Positions 36,692 through 44,900 of a stretch of 64,000 bases of DNA are shown piece after piece. The notes beneath the pieces were generated by a model. It was not told the origin of the DNA. It saw only the letters and a list, made by a program, of their open reading frames with translations, and did not search any database. The position numbers and the translations under genes are program-made. Position 1 is the stretch's first letter. Each line of letters starts with the position of its first letter. This stretch comes from Cytophagales bacterium WSM2-2 (GTDB lineage: Bacteria; Bacteroidota; Bacteroidia; Cytophagales; Cyclobacteriaceae), in assembly GCA_015472025.1 (NCBI GenBank), contig BNHL01000001.1, forward strand, positions 1,178,001 to 1,242,000. The letters are read 5' to 3'.

Positions 36692-37792
36692 TTAGACAAA
36701 CTTACCATTTTCAATCATCACAACACCGGCCTTCAAATCGATCTCCTTCAAAACCTCCTTGCATCGATCCGGTCGCGCATCGGTGATGAATAGCTGGCCA
36801 AACATTCCTTCCGTAACCAATTTTAAAATTTTACTGATCCTGTTGTCGTCCAGCTTATCGAAAATATCATCGAGCAAAAGCAGCGGCTTAAATTTTTTCT
36901 TTTCAGCAATGGCCTGAAACTCCGCCAGCTTCAGCCCTATCAAAAAAGACTTCTGCTGCCCCTGCGAGCCAAAGCGCTTAACTTCATTTCCATTCAACAA
37001 AAACAAAAAATCATCACGATGAATTCCATTGGTTGTCCTTTGCAAAGCCAGGTCACGGGAGAGATTTTTGCGGAGCATCTCTCCAAAATCAACTCCGTCC
37101 AAATCGGATCTGTACTGTATGTCCATTTCTTCAGTCCCGGAATCGGATAAGTTTTGATAGTGTGTTTGGAAAGCAGGAAGATACTCCCTTAGAAATTCTT
37201 TTCTTTTCTGAAAAATGAATTTAGCTGTAGGAATAATTTTCTGATCATACCCCGCCAGCAGATCGTGATCGGTGTGTCCGCGGTCGGCAAACATTTTAAG
37301 AGCGCTATTCCGTTGTTTAAGAAATGTTGAATAAACAATCAGATTCTCTAAATAACTGTGATCAATTTGCGAAAGCAGGCTGTCGAAAAATTTACGCCTC
37401 ACCTCGCTCCCATCCCAGATCAGTTCAATGTCTTGCGGAGCAATCATTACAACCGGATATTTTCCAACGTGATCAGAAAATTTCATACAATCGACTCCGT
37501 CTTCGCGAATGGTTTTCTTCTGTCCTTGCTGGAAAAAGCAGATAACTTCCTTTCTCTTCTCATTCAACAGGAAGTTTCCTTTGATCATAAACTGAGTTTC
37601 TCCAAGCCGGATATTTTGAACATCGGTAGGATTGATGGCGCTCTTGGTGAATGACAAATAATGCATGGCATCGAGCAGGTTTGTCTTACCGCTGCCATTG
37701 CTTCCGAGAAAGCAGTTCACCGGCTGATCAAACCGGAGGCTCGCTTCAGCATAGTTTTTGAAATTGAATAGCCGTAATTCCTGAAGAAACAC
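36692..37792 (-). CDS. recF: DNA replication and repair protein RecF
   Basis: The 366-residue ABC-type ATPase has Walker A GSNGSGKTNLLDA near residue 30, the ABC-signature-like FGSQGQQKSFLIGLKL near residue 275 and Walker B KPLLLLDDIFDKLD near residue 300. It loads RecA at gaps with RecO/RecR. It is the first gene of recF-DciA-like and is divergent from pdhA, with 98 bases between the start codons. Confidence 0.95.
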   Translation of the reverse strand: MFLQELRLFNFKNYAEASLRFDQPVNCFLGSNGSGKTNLLDAMHYLSFTKSAINPTDVQNIRLGETQFMIKGNFLLNEKRKEVICFFQQGQKKTIREDGVDCMKFSDHVGKYPVVMIAPQDIELIWDGSEVRRKFFDSLLSQIDHSYLENLIVYSTFLKQRNSALKMFADRGHTDHDLLAGYDQKIIPTAKFIFQKRKEFLREYLPAFQTHYQNLSDSGTEEMDIQYRSDLDGVDFGEMLRKNLSRDLALQRTTNGIHRDDFLFLLNGNEVKRFGSQGQQKSFLIGLKLAEFQAIAEKKKFKPLLLLDDIFDKLDDNRISKILKLVTEGMFGQLFITDARPDRCKEVLKEIDLKAGVVMIENGKFV

Positions 37793-37830
37793 TTCTCTTT
37801 TGCCTAATTTATTCCGCTAACCAATGTTGG

Positions 37831-37862
37831 TTTGGCGATTGCCGCTCCATCGCGTATTTTCG
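37831..37862 (+). promoter_or_regulatory. Probable promoter of pdhA
   Basis: TTTG (37831-37834), 20 bases, TATTTTCG (37855-37862): one mismatch from the consensus -7 box. The ATG follows 28 bases later. Confidence 0.5.
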
Positions 37863-37890
37863 CAGTTCGTAAAATCCAAAAGTAACACTT

Positions 37891-38916
37891 ATGGCAGCCA
37901 CCGCCCAAGCTAAAAGCAAAACATCCAAAGCTGAATACTCCAAAGAGACCTATCTGTTTTGGTTTGAATCGATGTTGCTCATGCGCAAATTCGAAGAGAA
38001 AGCAGGGCAGCTTTATGGAATGCAAAAAATCCGTGGTTTCTGCCATTTATACATTGGCCAGGAGGCTTGCGCTTCCGGGGCTGTATCTGCTTTAAGAAAA
38101 GGAGACAAGTATATCACCGCTTATCGCGACCACGCACATCCACTCGCACTTGGTACAAGCCCAAACGCTGTGATGGCCGAACTTTATGCAAAGGAAACGG
38201 GCGTCAGTAAAGGCAAGGGTGGTTCCATGCACATTTTTGATAAGGAAAATCACTTCTTCGGTGGTCACGGTATTGTAGGCGGACAGGTTCCGCTTGGTGC
38301 CGGAATCGGCTTTGCCGAAAAATTCAATAAAACCGGCAACCTCTGCATTTGTTACATGGGTGACGGAGCCGTGCGTCAAGGTGCTTTCCACGAAGCGCTG
38401 AATCTGGCTATGCTGTGGAAAATCCCGGTGATCTTCGTTATCGAAAACAACGGTTACGCCATGGGAACTTCTGTGAAGCGTACCTCCAACGTAACTGAGC
38501 TTTATACCTTGGCTGATTCCTATGATATGCCTGCAGAGCCTGTGGATGCCATGAATGTGGAAGACGTGCACGAAGCTGTAGCACGTGCGGCCGAACGTGC
38601 CCGTGCAGGTGAAGGACCAACTCTGCTGGAATTCAGAACTTATCGCTACAAAGGTCACTCCATGAGCGATCCTCAGAAGTACCGTTCAAAAGAGGAAGTC
38701 GAAGAATACAAGCAACGCGATCCGATTGAGCAAGTAAGAAAAACTATCCTCGACAAAAAGATCGCCTCTGAGAAAGATCTGGACGCCATAGAACAAAAAG
38801 TAAATGCACAGGTTGAAGAGAGTGTGAAGTTCGCGGAAGAATCCAAATTCCCGGATGCCTCAGAAGCAATGAAGGATATTTACATGCAAGAAGATTATCC
38901 GTTCATTACGGATTAA
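37891..38916 (+). CDS. pdhA: Pyruvate dehydrogenase E1 component, alpha subunit
   Basis: The 341-residue subunit has the thiamine diphosphate motif GDG...(about 26 residues)...NN (YMGDGAVRQGAFHEALNLAM then IFVIENNGYAMGTS), HAHPLALG, and the C-terminal phosphorylation-loop-like RYKGHSMSDPQKYR. It should decarboxylate pyruvate with a beta subunit, which is not in this window, nor are E2 and E3. A branched-chain oxoacid E1 alpha is possible, but the sequence is closer to PdhA. Confidence 0.9.
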   Translation: MAATAQAKSKTSKAEYSKETYLFWFESMLLMRKFEEKAGQLYGMQKIRGFCHLYIGQEACASGAVSALRKGDKYITAYRDHAHPLALGTSPNAVMAELYAKETGVSKGKGGSMHIFDKENHFFGGHGIVGGQVPLGAGIGFAEKFNKTGNLCICYMGDGAVRQGAFHEALNLAMLWKIPVIFVIENNGYAMGTSVKRTSNVTELYTLADSYDMPAEPVDAMNVEDVHEAVARAAERARAGEGPTLLEFRTYRYKGHSMSDPQKYRSKEEVEEYKQRDPIEQVRKTILDKKIASEKDLDAIEQKVNAQVEESVKFAEESKFPDASEAMKDIYMQEDYPFITD

Positions 38917-38934
38917 TTCTTATTCCATCTCGTA

Positions 38935-39582
38935 CTAATTTCGGATTTTACAAAATTCTTGCCCTGCAAGGGCTCTCCTTGCTATAAAATATATTATCAG
39001 CAGCACGCAGATTATGCTTGGCCCGATCTGACTGTACGGGTGAAAGCTTCGAAAGACATTCCCAGTAAATGCAGAAAACAACGCGCTGAAAGCCGAAATC
39101 ATTTTGTAGATGTGTTCGTACAGCCATGCGTCTTTCAAATACGACTGAAGAAAAAATTGTTTTACCAAGTCATAGGTGGTGACTAAAACCAGGGCGACCA
39201 AAGTCGGAATCACTACACTTGTATTCCAGTGAAGTGGGCTTTTAGAAAGATTCCATACGTACAGGAGACTTGTCGTTAAGGCTGATATTGCAATGAGAGT
39301 ATCTACCCATGTGCCTCGTTTTTCTTTCAGTTGAATATTCCTAAAACCGGCAAAGCCAACGTACGAAGCAATAATGGTGAGCATTAGCAGGAAGGGGTCA
39401 TTTCTAAAAAACAGAAAACCTACAAACCCCGATGACACGACAACGGTCAATAAATAGATAAAATAACGGCCTAGTTTTTTATGGATTACAACTTTGCGGT
39501 TGAAGGCGATGGCAAAAATCCCGACTATCATTGCGATAGTGCCCGTAAGAACGTGGATGACGATGTTAGCCTGATGAAGCAT
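38935..39582 (-). CDS. Multi-pass membrane protein of unknown function (DUF2306-like)
   Basis: The 215-residue protein has about six or seven hydrophobic segments. The N-terminal pattern (HVLTGTIAMIVGIFAIAFNRKVVIHKKLGRYFIY) with a conserved His and the HKKLGR turn is like the DUF2306-type membrane proteins. No catalytic motif is seen. It is divergent from the LytTR regulator, sharing a 145-base control region with a palindrome between, which suggests it may be a target or partner of that regulator. Function unknown. Confidence 0.7.
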   Translation of the reverse strand: MLHQANIVIHVLTGTIAMIVGIFAIAFNRKVVIHKKLGRYFIYLLTVVVSSGFVGFLFFRNDPFLLMLTIIASYVGFAGFRNIQLKEKRGTWVDTLIAISALTTSLLYVWNLSKSPLHWNTSVVIPTLVALVLVTTYDLVKQFFLQSYLKDAWLYEHIYKMISAFSALFSAFTGNVFRSFHPYSQIGPSIICVLLIIYFIARRALAGQEFCKIRN

Positions 39583-39658
39583 ATTTCTTTGTGTTTGTTT
39601 TTTTTATCCACAAATGGAGCATCAACTACTGATTCTAAAAACTAAAATGTGGCTATCG

Positions 39659-39678
39659 CATTTAGTCATTGACTAAAT
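39659..39678. promoter_or_regulatory. Palindromic site shared with the T9SS tandem repeats
   Basis: CATTTAGTCATTGAC here (39659-39673) differs at one of 15 positions from 12313-12327, in the second tandem repeat before the T9SS gene. TTTAGTCATTGACTAAA is also near-palindromic. It lies 50-70 bases before the LytTR start and about 80 before the divergent membrane gene. Probable regulator-binding site. Confidence 0.5.
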
Positions 39679-39714
39679 CACTTTGTCCCAGGCTCTAAAT
39701 GGTTGTGAAGTCTC

Positions 39715-39722
39715 TATTTTTG
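39715..39722 (+). promoter_or_regulatory. Candidate -7 element of the LytTR gene
   Basis: TATTTTTG matches the consensus but is only five bases before the ATG, and no TTTG is at usual spacing. Start-codon-proximal initiation would be implied. Confidence 0.3.
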
Positions 39723-39727
39723 TTGAG

Positions 39728-40483
39728 ATGAAAGGAAGTTTGTTGAAATCGGTCTTTTGGAGAAATGCCCTTGGGATTGCGGCACTATTGATTGCCTATT
39801 TCATACCAGACCGGTTTTCAATAAGTGAAAGGGCTGGCTTTGCCAAGTTCTCTCCTTATTTATTGCTGCTCCTTATGTACGGTTGGATTGCTTTTCATAA
39901 CCGGATACTATTCGAACGTCTTTATCTGGAGGGCAAAAAGCGGGTTTATTTTCTTTGGGCGATTGGTCTCATGATATTCAGCTCAGTTAACATGCACCTG
40001 GTGATTGTGTATGGTTTCGATGAACCGGAAACGCTGTCAAAAATTTTGAGTTTTTGGGTTTTTACGATTACAGGCTTGGGAATTTATGTGATCTTCAAAT
40101 ATCAGGACACCATTCAAAAGAAGGCTGAGGCTGTTTCTTCAAGACCCGATAGTTCGGTACAATTCTTTAGTTGTTTTGTAGATGGTCTTGAGAAGCAAAT
40201 TCCATTGAACACAATTACCCACTTTGAGAGTTTAGAAAACTATGTGAGGGTATTCACACAGCAAAAAATATTGGTGGTGCGACTGTCTTTAAAAGAAGCT
40301 GAGCAGAAACTGCCAAAGTCTTTTTTAAGAATCAGCCGTTCGCATATTGTAAATACGCAATTTGTTGAATCAGTACAGTCGGATAGTTTAAAGATCAATG
40401 GTCAGATTTTTAAAATTGGCAAGGTTTACAAGAGGTACGTTGAGTCAGAATTAGCCGTAGAACTGCAATCTGGCGGGCTTTAA
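39728..40483 (+). CDS. Membrane-anchored LytTR-family transcriptional regulator
   Basis: The ATG at 39728 is favoured; the upstream extension would start at TTG and be unusual. The 251-residue protein has about four hydrophobic segments in residues 10-125 and a C-terminal LytTR DNA-binding domain from about residue 150 (NTITHFESLENYVRVFT, FLRISRSHIVNTQFVESV, KIGKVYKRYVESEL). This is a regulator that senses through membrane segments without a receiver domain. LytTR proteins bind direct repeats spaced about two helical turns. The repeats before the T9SS gene are candidates. Confidence 0.85.
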   Translation: MKGSLLKSVFWRNALGIAALLIAYFIPDRFSISERAGFAKFSPYLLLLLMYGWIAFHNRILFERLYLEGKKRVYFLWAIGLMIFSSVNMHLVIVYGFDEPETLSKILSFWVFTITGLGIYVIFKYQDTIQKKAEAVSSRPDSSVQFFSCFVDGLEKQIPLNTITHFESLENYVRVFTQQKILVVRLSLKEAEQKLPKSFLRISRSHIVNTQFVESVQSDSLKINGQIFKIGKVYKRYVESELAVELQSGGL

Positions 40484-40543
40484 ATTCCTGTGCTTCGGAT
40501 CATAATTTCCCTGCCCAATACCCCAAATTGGCCTCTTTACCTC

Positions 40544-40574
40544 TTTTGATTAATGACCATATTTCTTAGTTTTG
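40544..40574 (+). promoter_or_regulatory. Promoter of the YfgM-like TPR gene
   Basis: TTTTG (40544-40548), 18 bases, TAGTTTTG (40567-40574): a good Bacteroidota promoter. The likely leader includes a near-palindrome CCCATCGGTACCGGTGGG at 40579-40596, upstream of the ATG at 40615. Confidence 0.65.
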
Positions 40575-40614
40575 CGACCCCATCGGTACCGGTGGGTTAA
40601 TTTTTAACAGAACT

Positions 40615-41301
40615 ATGGCAAAAAAGGAAGAAGGCAAGGATTTGCTCGAAAGCTCGGAAGCACTTCAGCAGAAATTTGAAGGTTTTGAACACTGGCTCCA
40701 ATCCAATCCAAAGATCATCATCAGCATAGCTGCAGTGATCATGCTCGTTGTAGGTGGCTACTTTGGGTGGAGATACTATATCGACACGCAAGAAGCGCAG
40801 GCACAGAAAGAAATGTTTCAGGCGGTTCATTATTTCGAAACTGACAGTCTTAACCTCGCATTCAATGGCGATGGTAACAACCTCGGTTTCAAACAAATCA
40901 TTGATGATTATGGAATGACTCCCGCTGGCAACCTCGCTAATTTTTATGCAGGCGCAATTCATCTTAAGCAGGGTAAATTTCCATTGGCTATCTATTACCT
41001 GGAAGACTTCAAAGCCAACGATATGCTTGTACAAGCCCGGGCTTACAGCCTGATCGGTGATGCTTATATGGAGCAAAAAGACTTCGAAAACGCTTCGAAG
41101 TGGTATAATAAAGCTTCCGAGTATAAGCCTAACAAGGAATTCACTCCAACCTATATGATGAAAGCTGCGTTGGCCTACGAGAAGCTCAACCAGAATGATA
41201 AGGCCAAAGAAGTTTATCAGAAAATAATAGATACTTACTTCGACAGCAGTGAAGTACAAAATGCCAAGAAGTTTAAGGCGAGATTAGAAACGAATTCGTA
41301 A
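40615..41301 (+). CDS. YfgM-like membrane-anchored TPR protein
   Basis: The 228-residue protein has a charged N-terminal cytoplasmic segment (KKEEGKDLLESSEALQQKFEGFEHWL), one membrane helix (KIIISIAAVIMLVVGGYFGWRYY, about residues 37-59) and a periplasmic part of TPR helices (FYAGAIHLKQGKFPLAIYYLEDF, YSLIGDAYMEQKDFENASKWYNKA). This is the YfgM/TPR_21 design, implicated in assisting SecYEG-exported proteins. The role here is inferred. It ends with a strong terminator 20 bases on. Confidence 0.85.
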   Translation: MAKKEEGKDLLESSEALQQKFEGFEHWLQSNPKIIISIAAVIMLVVGGYFGWRYYIDTQEAQAQKEMFQAVHYFETDSLNLAFNGDGNNLGFKQIIDDYGMTPAGNLANFYAGAIHLKQGKFPLAIYYLEDFKANDMLVQARAYSLIGDAYMEQKDFENASKWYNKASEYKPNKEFTPTYMMKAALAYEKLNQNDKAKEVYQKIIDTYFDSSEVQNAKKFKARLETNS

Positions 41302-41321
41302 AAGTAATTTGACGATATTTG

Positions 41322-41351
41322 AAAGGGATAGTTCGCTATCCCTTTTTTATT
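41322..41351 (+). terminator. Strong terminator between TPR gene and ribH
   Basis: A 10-bp perfect stem (41322-41331 with 41336-41345) with a TTCG tetraloop and a following TTTTTTATTT run. It ends only 14-20 bases before the ribH ATG. Confidence 0.85.
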
Positions 41352-41364
41352 TAACAGAAACAGT

Positions 41365-41826
41365 ATGGCAGGTATACTTCAATCCGTATCCGGGAAAAGC
41401 AAAATCAATATCAGGAATAAAAAATTTGCCATTGTTGTGGCCGAGTGGAACGAGGAGATCACGGAGCCTTTGTTTGACGGTGCCCATCAGGCGTTGCTCG
41501 ATCTCGGGGCATCAAAAAAAAATATTATTAGAAAGAATGTTCCGGGAAGTTTTGAGCTTCCGCTGGGCGCCCAACTGATGGCCGGGCAAAAAAATATTGC
41601 TGCTGTGATATGCATCGGCTGCGTTATCCAGGGTGACACACCTCACTTCGATTATATCTGCCAGGCTGTTGCCTACGGAATTATGAAAGTGAATCTGAAG
41701 TTCAATAAGCCGGTTGCTTTCGGAGTGCTGACTACCCTTAATAAAAAGCAAGCCCTTGAGCGTGCTGGTGGTGCCTTAGGTAATAAAGGAGAGGAAGCTG
41801 CGCTTACCGTAGTTAAAATGCTCTAG
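41365..41826 (+). CDS. ribH: 6,7-dimethyl-8-ribityllumazine synthase
   Basis: The 153-residue enzyme makes the riboflavin precursor from a ribityl-pyrimidine and a butanone phosphate. Motifs: the phosphate loop GCVIQGDTPHFDYICQAV, VPGSFELPLGAQLM, and VAEWNEEITEPLFDGA. No other rib gene is in the window. It begins 20 bases after the TPR gene terminator, and no promoter is obvious between, so how it is transcribed is unclear. The NADAR protein at 8664-9215 is of a family sometimes linked to riboflavin intermediates. Confidence 0.93.
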   Translation: MAGILQSVSGKSKINIRNKKFAIVVAEWNEEITEPLFDGAHQALLDLGASKKNIIRKNVPGSFELPLGAQLMAGQKNIAAVICIGCVIQGDTPHFDYICQAVAYGIMKVNLKFNKPVAFGVLTTLNKKQALERAGGALGNKGEEAALTVVKML

Positions 41827-41940
41827 TCGCACTCTGACGGCTTGATATTCCGTAAAGCCATTTATTTAGTACGGAAGAGTTATCAAAATTACTTTTCCCA
41901 ACCACATTCATAGTAGCCTAAATTGCGTAAAAGGGATAGG

Positions 41941-44900
41941 TTATTTTTTTATGAATTTAAATTGATGTCTGGTATTCATTCCATTTACAATTAAGAGATA
42001 AAGTCCCGACGAAAGAGTTTTCAAATTGATATTGTAAATTTTTTCATCGTATTTATCATAGAAGATTCTTTGTTCGGCTCCCATGCAATCAATCAAGGTC
42101 ATATCGTGCACTTCATCCATTCCTGCGACAAACAGAAAATCCTCAGCAGGATTTGGGTATAGCTCAATTTTCTCTGTAGTTAGCTCCATTGCGTCCGTGA
42201 TGACATTCTGGCTATCAGAAAATTCACTGAAGCAATCGTCCACATGTGTCTGAACATTTAGTACACCTGCAAACGAAACTGTGAGAGTAGAATTAGTCTC
42301 CCCAATTATTGGTGTTCCGTTCATAAACCATTGATTACCGCTGATTGAATTCGACATAAGTGTTGCACTCGTAGGGCCGGCATCTGTTATGGTGACTTCA
42401 GGTTTAGTCGGTTTGATACAGAAGCTCTGAGAAATTGTCGCAGCAGCGTTATAATTTTCGTTTCCTTGTTGGCTGGCAACTATTGTCACTCTTCCTGGTT
42501 TTTCTAATGTAACTTCTAAGCCAGTAATTGATATTTTTTCTGAGATACTCTCAATTGCCACGGCAAGGCCCGAACTAGAAGTCGTTTGCAAAACGAAAGA
42601 AGGGTCTCCTTGTGTTTTGTCAATAATGGGAATGAGGGAAATGGTCTGCTCCGATTTATTGATCACCAGGTTTACCACCACTGCCTCTGCTGCATTAAAA
42701 TTGATGTCACCGGTTTGTGTTGCCGTAATCGTTACCTCCCCTGCTTTTCTGATCGTGCCGATATTATCTGTAACGGAAAGAATCGTTGGGTCCGAACTCG
42801 TAAATATTATCGGCAGATCTGCAGACGAAACAGCGGGCAACGTAAATGGAGCATCTCCAAATTTCATTGGCTGGATTGATTCAAATAAAATAGTCTGATC
42901 TGCTTTTTCGATTTCCAATATAAGTTCAACGGATTTAGCGGGATTGAAGTCGCTATCTCCCGGTTGGCTCGCAGTTACTGTTACTATTCCAGCGCCTAAA
43001 ATCGTTGCCACATTATCCTCGATCAAAATTATATTTGGATCTGAGCTGGCCAGTGAAACAGTTAATCCAGATGATGAGGTTGCTGCAATTTCGAATGGCT
43101 CATCGCCATATGTTTTATCCGATTTAGAATTTATGGAAATATCCTGGTCAGCTTTCGATGAAAGTAATAACCGCATAGAAACCGGGAGATGGTCGGAGGT
43201 AGTTACAGAATAAGCGGGGATGTACTTCCTTGCGTCTTCAACCACTGTAGAATTGTCAACAAGGGCATTGGTTAATTCGTTGGAAATAATAATATGATCT
43301 ATAAAACTGTTGCTCCCCGGAAAAGTAGCTAATCCCGCAGCTTTAAGATCGCGTGTTACAACTTTAAAATTAAGTGCGTCATCAATAAAAGGCTTGTAAG
43401 GAGATTCAGCTCCTGATAATATTGATCCCTGTACATCATCATTAAAGTCTCCTAGGAGAATAATGTTTTCGTGCGGGTATTGGCTAATCAAGGAGTCGTA
43501 AAGAACTTTCACATCATACGTTCGTCTGCTATGTTCAATCAGCTGAGATCCGGATTTAGCGTGAATGTCTATCATTCGTATTCTTCTTTTTGTATCGTTG
43601 ATTGTTACGTCAAACGTAGCCATGAACGGCAATCTCCCCGAAGACCAAAAGCTCGTGCTGCTAACCGGGTATGAAGGTAGTGTCAGTGCACTGGCTAAAA
43701 TTTCATCATGCATTGTGGCAAACATGACTCTTGAAGAAATTAATTGCGCCTTTTTAGTATTGTATATAAATCCAATTTTCTGTGGTGGAAAATTGGGATC
43801 AGCTGGTTGAAAAGAATATGACCATCGATTAGAAACAATCTTGTCGAAGCCGGGTAAATTAGCAACTAGCTGATCGAAAGCCTGGTCATCTGAAATTTCT
43901 TCTACAGCAAAAATATCTGCTCCAATCGTCTGAAGAACTTCCGAAACGTTATTTAGTTGTAATAAATCATCAATGGGGCCAAATTCATTATTGCTCATGT
44001 CTTTGACGTCCGTACCAAAGAACTCAAGATTGTAGGTGGCCAGGTTAAAGGTTTGCGATTTATCAGTACCGATTACAGCAATATTCCGTGAGGAAACACC
44101 AGCAGAAGAGACAACGACTGATCCAGAAAACGTCTCTGCTGTTATTTCTGTGATTTGAAATTTCACGTAGACATTCTGCGGTGCACTTACTTCTGTGGGT
44201 GCATAAGAAACAGAGTTACTGAACGTGATATTATCTTTCGAAACAAGAAAATGATCTGGTGCACTAATAATGAGGTCGCTTTGCAAATTAACTCCTCCCA
44301 GAAAAAAGCTCTTTGAAATACCCGGAGTGCTGAATGAAAGGCCAGTAGGGTTAGCCTGAATATAAGAGGCCTTGGCATTGCCAAACATAATATTGTCGAT
44401 TGTCCATCGTGCGGCCGCTACAGATGTAGACGTGTAGACAAATGCTACATATGCCTTACCCGTGAATGATGAAAGATCGACCGTACTTGACGTCCAGTCA
44501 GAAAGCAATGTACTAGTGGAGGCAACCGATAAAGTTGGAAAATTTCCATTGAGGTCTGTCCACGTAGCCGTTTCGGGGTCGCCTGCTCCGTTATAATCAG
44601 TAGAGATTTTCAATTGCAAACTATTTCCTGCAAAGGAAAATTGCGATCGAAAAGAAAGGCTTGCATTGCTGCTCAAATAAACGACCGGTGATATTAGCCA
44701 AGCTTCGTTTGCTACTGCACTTCCTGAATAGCCGTTCATGCGATAGCCCTTCGTATTATTGTAACCATAGTTTACGCATCCCCAAGTCTGCACCCCAGAG
44801 GCACTGAAAGAAGTGAAAGAATTAAAATCGCATGTTTCGAAGTCTTCGATGAAGATCGATCCCGTAGTGAGTGTAATTTTTGTTGGTGCAATTTGCAGGT

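Noticed and set aside
40579-40596. CCCATCGGTACCGGTGGG near-palindrome as a terminator for the LytTR gene
   Set aside because: It lies downstream of a good promoter for the TPR gene and lacks a strict T-run, so it is more likely a leader element of that gene.
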